Positions 62,062 through 64,000 of a stretch of 64,000 bases of DNA are shown piece by piece. The DNA is taken from assembly GCF_963677195.1 (NCBI RefSeq), contig NZ_OY781918.1, positions 3,584,923 to 3,648,922 of the forward strand, in the 5' to 3' direction. The translations under genes and the position numbers were made by a program. The stretch's first letter is position 1. Each line of letters starts with the position of its first letter. The stretch comes from an uncultured Marinifilum sp. (GTDB lineage Bacteria > Bacteroidota > Bacteroidia > Bacteroidales > Marinifilaceae). The notes beneath the pieces were generated by a model, which worked only from the letters and a program-made list of their open reading frames with translations, was not told the DNA's origin and did not search any database.

Positions 62062-63237
62062 CTATTTATTGTCAATTTTATTTAGTAGTTGCACACACAA
62101 ATATAAGGCTCTTGGCACATGAAAACAGCCTTTGTAAGGGCCTCCTTTAAAACGCTGCGAGACTCTTCCCTCCCGATCTAAATAGCCAAACCATTCTCCA
62201 TTCTGTTCATCGGGAAAATGAGAAAAAGTATAGTCTTTTACCATTTTAAATAAAGCTAAATCCTCATGAGTTTTTGTTTCTGTATAGTTTAACAAGCATG
62301 CATACAAAGCTTCACAGTGTGGCCACCACAGTTTTCTATCCCATTCTAATTGAGTTGGAGAATACCCCTTTGAATCGAGAAAATAATAAATTCCTCCATG
62401 CTCTTTATCCCAACCTAAATTTAAGGACCAGCGAATAATATTCGAAGCCAAATTACTTAAGTTTTTATTATCTAACTTCCTAGCCCAATGCTTTAAAAAC
62501 CATCCAGCTTCAATCGCATGTCCCGGGTTTAATAATCGTCCGTTAAAAGAATCGTGTATACTTCCATCAATTAACACATTTTCATAAACCTTTTGATCAA
62601 TAAGGTGCATTTTTATTTTAGAAATACAAAAATCAATTTTATCCTGCACCAAATTGTAATCCTCACGATAAACTTCTTCAATTAAATTTAACATGATCAT
62701 GGGAACTGCAAGAATTTGAAAATTTGCTTCTCCTTTGAAAGAAGGTCCGCCCACAAGTTCAGAATTTTTGGATAAATGCCATACAAATTGAAATACCTCT
62801 TTGGCTTGTTCCAATTTTTCTTTAGAATTTACCGCATACGCATACTCGGCAAGAGCCATAGCATAAAAACATTCTGTGAAAATTTTTCGCTGTAAATAAA
62901 CAGGATCTCCTTCCTGATTTAAAGAGAAATACACCCGTCCATTTTCAGTTATGGCATTCTTCTCCATAAAATCCAAACCATATTTGGCAATATCTAACCA
63001 AGACTTTTGGGGATTAACAGTATTATACAATTTAGAAAACATCCATACCTGTCTGCCGTGCAACCACATGTACTTATTGGTATCATATATACCACCATCC
63101 TTATCAATGCAATTAAAATAACCTCCATATTTCTTATCCACAGAGTATTTTTCCCAAAATGGAATAACAGAATTAAATAGTTCGTTTTCTAATTCTGTTT
63201 TTAATAAACTAAAGTCAATCGTGCTTTTTGCAACCAT
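62062..63237 (-). CDS. AGE family epimerase/isomerase
   Basis: This 391-residue (alpha/alpha)6-barrel protein starts at ATG 63237; the open frame extends further upstream into non-coding sequence and the IS left end. Family features are GGYFNCIDKDGGIY, MWLHGRQVWMFSKLY, NPGHAIEAGWFLKHWA and LWWPHCEALYACL with catalytic His residues, and SQRFKGGPYKGCFHVPRAL. Family members epimerise N-acetylglucosamine, cellobiose or mannose. The substrate is not clear. An IS982-like element lies about 50 bp upstream, so the native promoter may be displaced. Confidence 0.92.
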   Translation of the reverse strand: MVAKSTIDFSLLKTELENELFNSVIPFWEKYSVDKKYGGYFNCIDKDGGIYDTNKYMWLHGRQVWMFSKLYNTVNPQKSWLDIAKYGLDFMEKNAITENGRVYFSLNQEGDPVYLQRKIFTECFYAMALAEYAYAVNSKEKLEQAKEVFQFVWHLSKNSELVGGPSFKGEANFQILAVPMIMLNLIEEVYREDYNLVQDKIDFCISKIKMHLIDQKVYENVLIDGSIHDSFNGRLLNPGHAIEAGWFLKHWARKLDNKNLSNLASNIIRWSLNLGWDKEHGGIYYFLDSKGYSPTQLEWDRKLWWPHCEALYACLLNYTETKTHEDLALFKMVKDYTFSHFPDEQNGEWFGYLDREGRVSQRFKGGPYKGCFHVPRALYLCVQLLNKIDNK

Positions 63238-63286
63238 ATAAAATTCTGAATAATGCGAATCCAGAGTTAAAAAACAATAAAAAAAG

Positions 63287-63343
63287 TTTGTTAAATCCTT
63301 GATTATCAGTGGTGTATATTTGTTTAAATCCTTGAAAATCAGT
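63287..63343 (+). repeat. Two direct repeats at the left side of the IS
   Basis: TTTGTTAAATCCTTGATTAT with CAGT (63287-63310) and TTTGTTTAAATCCTTGAAAA with TCAGT (63319-63343) are near-identical 24-25 bp units spaced 32 bp apart, just before the transposase gene. They may be transposase-binding sites. The exact IS boundary and its flanking duplication are not determinable here. Confidence 0.6.
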
Positions 63344-63376
63344 ATCTTGAGGTCAGTTTCGAAGTGACAATTAGAT

Positions 63377-64000
63377 ATGATTTCCAAGGATAAAGACGAC
63401 AAGTTAATAAGAATTTACTTTTTGGTTTGCGAAAAGTTTGAAGAACTTCAATTTTATTGTGAAAGATTCAGTAATAACAGTAAACCTGAATTTACCGATC
63501 AAGAAATTATGACCATTTATTTATACTGTATGCACTATGAAGAGCATATAAAAGTAAAACAAATTCACCGTTTTGCTTCTGACTGGTTGAGATCATGGTT
63601 TCCAAAGTTAGTAGGCTATAAAGCCTTTAATAACAGACTTAATAAACTAAGTGGAGCTTTTGCCCGGTTAGTTGAAATACTTTTGTCAGACTATCAGCCG
63701 GAAGATTGTTGTCTGGATCAAAGTTTATTGGACTCAATGCCAATTATTACCTGTTCAGGCAAACGTTCTGGAAAAGTTGCAACAGAAATAACAGATAAAG
63801 GATTCTGCTCGACAAAAGGTATTTATTATTATGGTATGAAACTGCATTTATTGGGTTTCAGACGTATTGGTAAATTGCCACATCCTGAGCAAATACTATT
63901 TACTCCTGCTTCTGTTAATGATGTTAATGTTTTTAAAGAAGCATGGTCAGGTATTGAGAACAGAACATTTTTTGGCGATAAAATATACTTTATTAATGAG
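63377..64000 (+). CDS. IS982-type transposase, N-terminal part (cut by window edge)
   Basis: From ATG 63377 the frame is open for 208 codons to the right edge. It begins MISKDKDDKLIRIYFLVCEK. The text HRFASDWLRSWFPKLVGYKAFNNRLNKL, split over the N-terminal helical domain, is followed by the first catalytic Asp in QSLLDSMPIITC and the KGFCSTKGIYYYGMKLHLLG block, as in IS982-family DDE transposases. Full length would be near 290 residues, so the last third is missing. Confidence 0.9.
   Translation, partial: MISKDKDDKLIRIYFLVCEKFEELQFYCERFSNNSKPEFTDQEIMTIYLYCMHYEEHIKVKQIHRFASDWLRSWFPKLVGYKAFNNRLNKLSGAFARLVEILLSDYQPEDCCLDQSLLDSMPIITCSGKRSGKVATEITDKGFCSTKGIYYYGMKLHLLGFRRIGKLPHPEQILFTPASVNDVNVFKEAWSGIENRTFFGDKIYFINE

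Larger units (their letters stand above)
63287..64000 (+). mobile_element. IS982-family-like insertion sequence, left part
   Basis: The element includes the subterminal direct repeats and the transposase gene, and continues past the window edge. Its left boundary probably lies somewhere in 63240-63290, judged from the loss of neighbour-like sequence and the repeats. It is oriented away from the AGE epimerase gene and sits in its promoter region. Confidence 0.8.

Noticed and set aside
63238..63402. N-terminal extension of the AGE epimerase frame
   Set aside because: The extra 55 codons are not family-like and overlap IS-derived repeats; ATG 63237 gives the normal family length.

Overview
The window looks like chromosome from a Bacteroidota species, probably a marine Bacteroidales member (an inference). 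Reasons: AT-rich DNA with AT-rich start regions instead of strong Shine-Dalgarno sites; promoters of the TTTG-N19-TAnnTTTG type; a TonB receptor with a DUF4249 lipoprotein partner; a periplasmic-propeller histidine kinase; FucP; and S9 dipeptidyl-peptidase and CsgG-like proteins. No rRNA, tRNA or CRISPR was seen.

Region 1 (1-13.1 kb) is an aromatic amino-acid supercluster. On the minus strand runs trpE-trpG-trpD-trpC-[trpF-trpB fusion]-trpA (trpA cut by the left edge). On the plus strand runs an aminotransferase, tyrA, a DAHP synthase/chorismate mutase fusion, aroB, a DUF523 gene and a short-form aroC. The two operons diverge from a 939-bp gap that holds the most interesting signal in the window. 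A trp leader peptide with tandem Trp codons and an intrinsic terminator precedes trpE. Two consecutive Phe/Tyr-packed leader peptides, each followed by its own terminator and a competing antiterminator pairing, precede the tyr/aro operon. A second, AroG-type DAHP synthase lies at 18-19 kb.

Region 2 (13.3-33.2 kb) holds mostly envelope, secreted and housekeeping genes: a CsgG-like protein, a C-type-lectin-like lipoprotein, an S9 peptidase, a TonB receptor with DUF4249 lipoprotein, two small exported charged proteins, a pair of paralogous FAD oxidoreductases flanking trhO and dus, a TlpA-like lipoprotein, a DUF4932 protein, a DUF805 protein and a radical SAM protein.

Region 3 (33.3-44.2 kb) is acyl-phosphate and redox metabolism: two tandem phosphate acetyl/butyryl-transferase paralogues, a propeller histidine kinase without receiver or DNA-binding domain, ackA-pta, and a large FAD/Fe-S 2-hydroxyacid dehydrogenase.

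Region 4 (44.3-50.0 kb) is a probable non-phosphorylating L-fucose operon (aldo/keto reductase, FucP, mutarotase, lactonase-type amidohydrolase, zinc dehydrogenase) with a LacI-type regulator and matching palindromic operators. Region 5 (50.0-55.1 kb) is a TPP-riboswitch thiamine salvage operon: methyltransferase, thiM, thiE, tenA, thiD, tenA and an isochorismatase-like hydrolase.

Region 6 (55.5-64 kb) carries an MrfA-like and a UvrD-like helicase, a small DUF6483-like gene, a DUF4434/AGE-epimerase pair, and the left part of an IS982-type element inserted just upstream of the epimerase.
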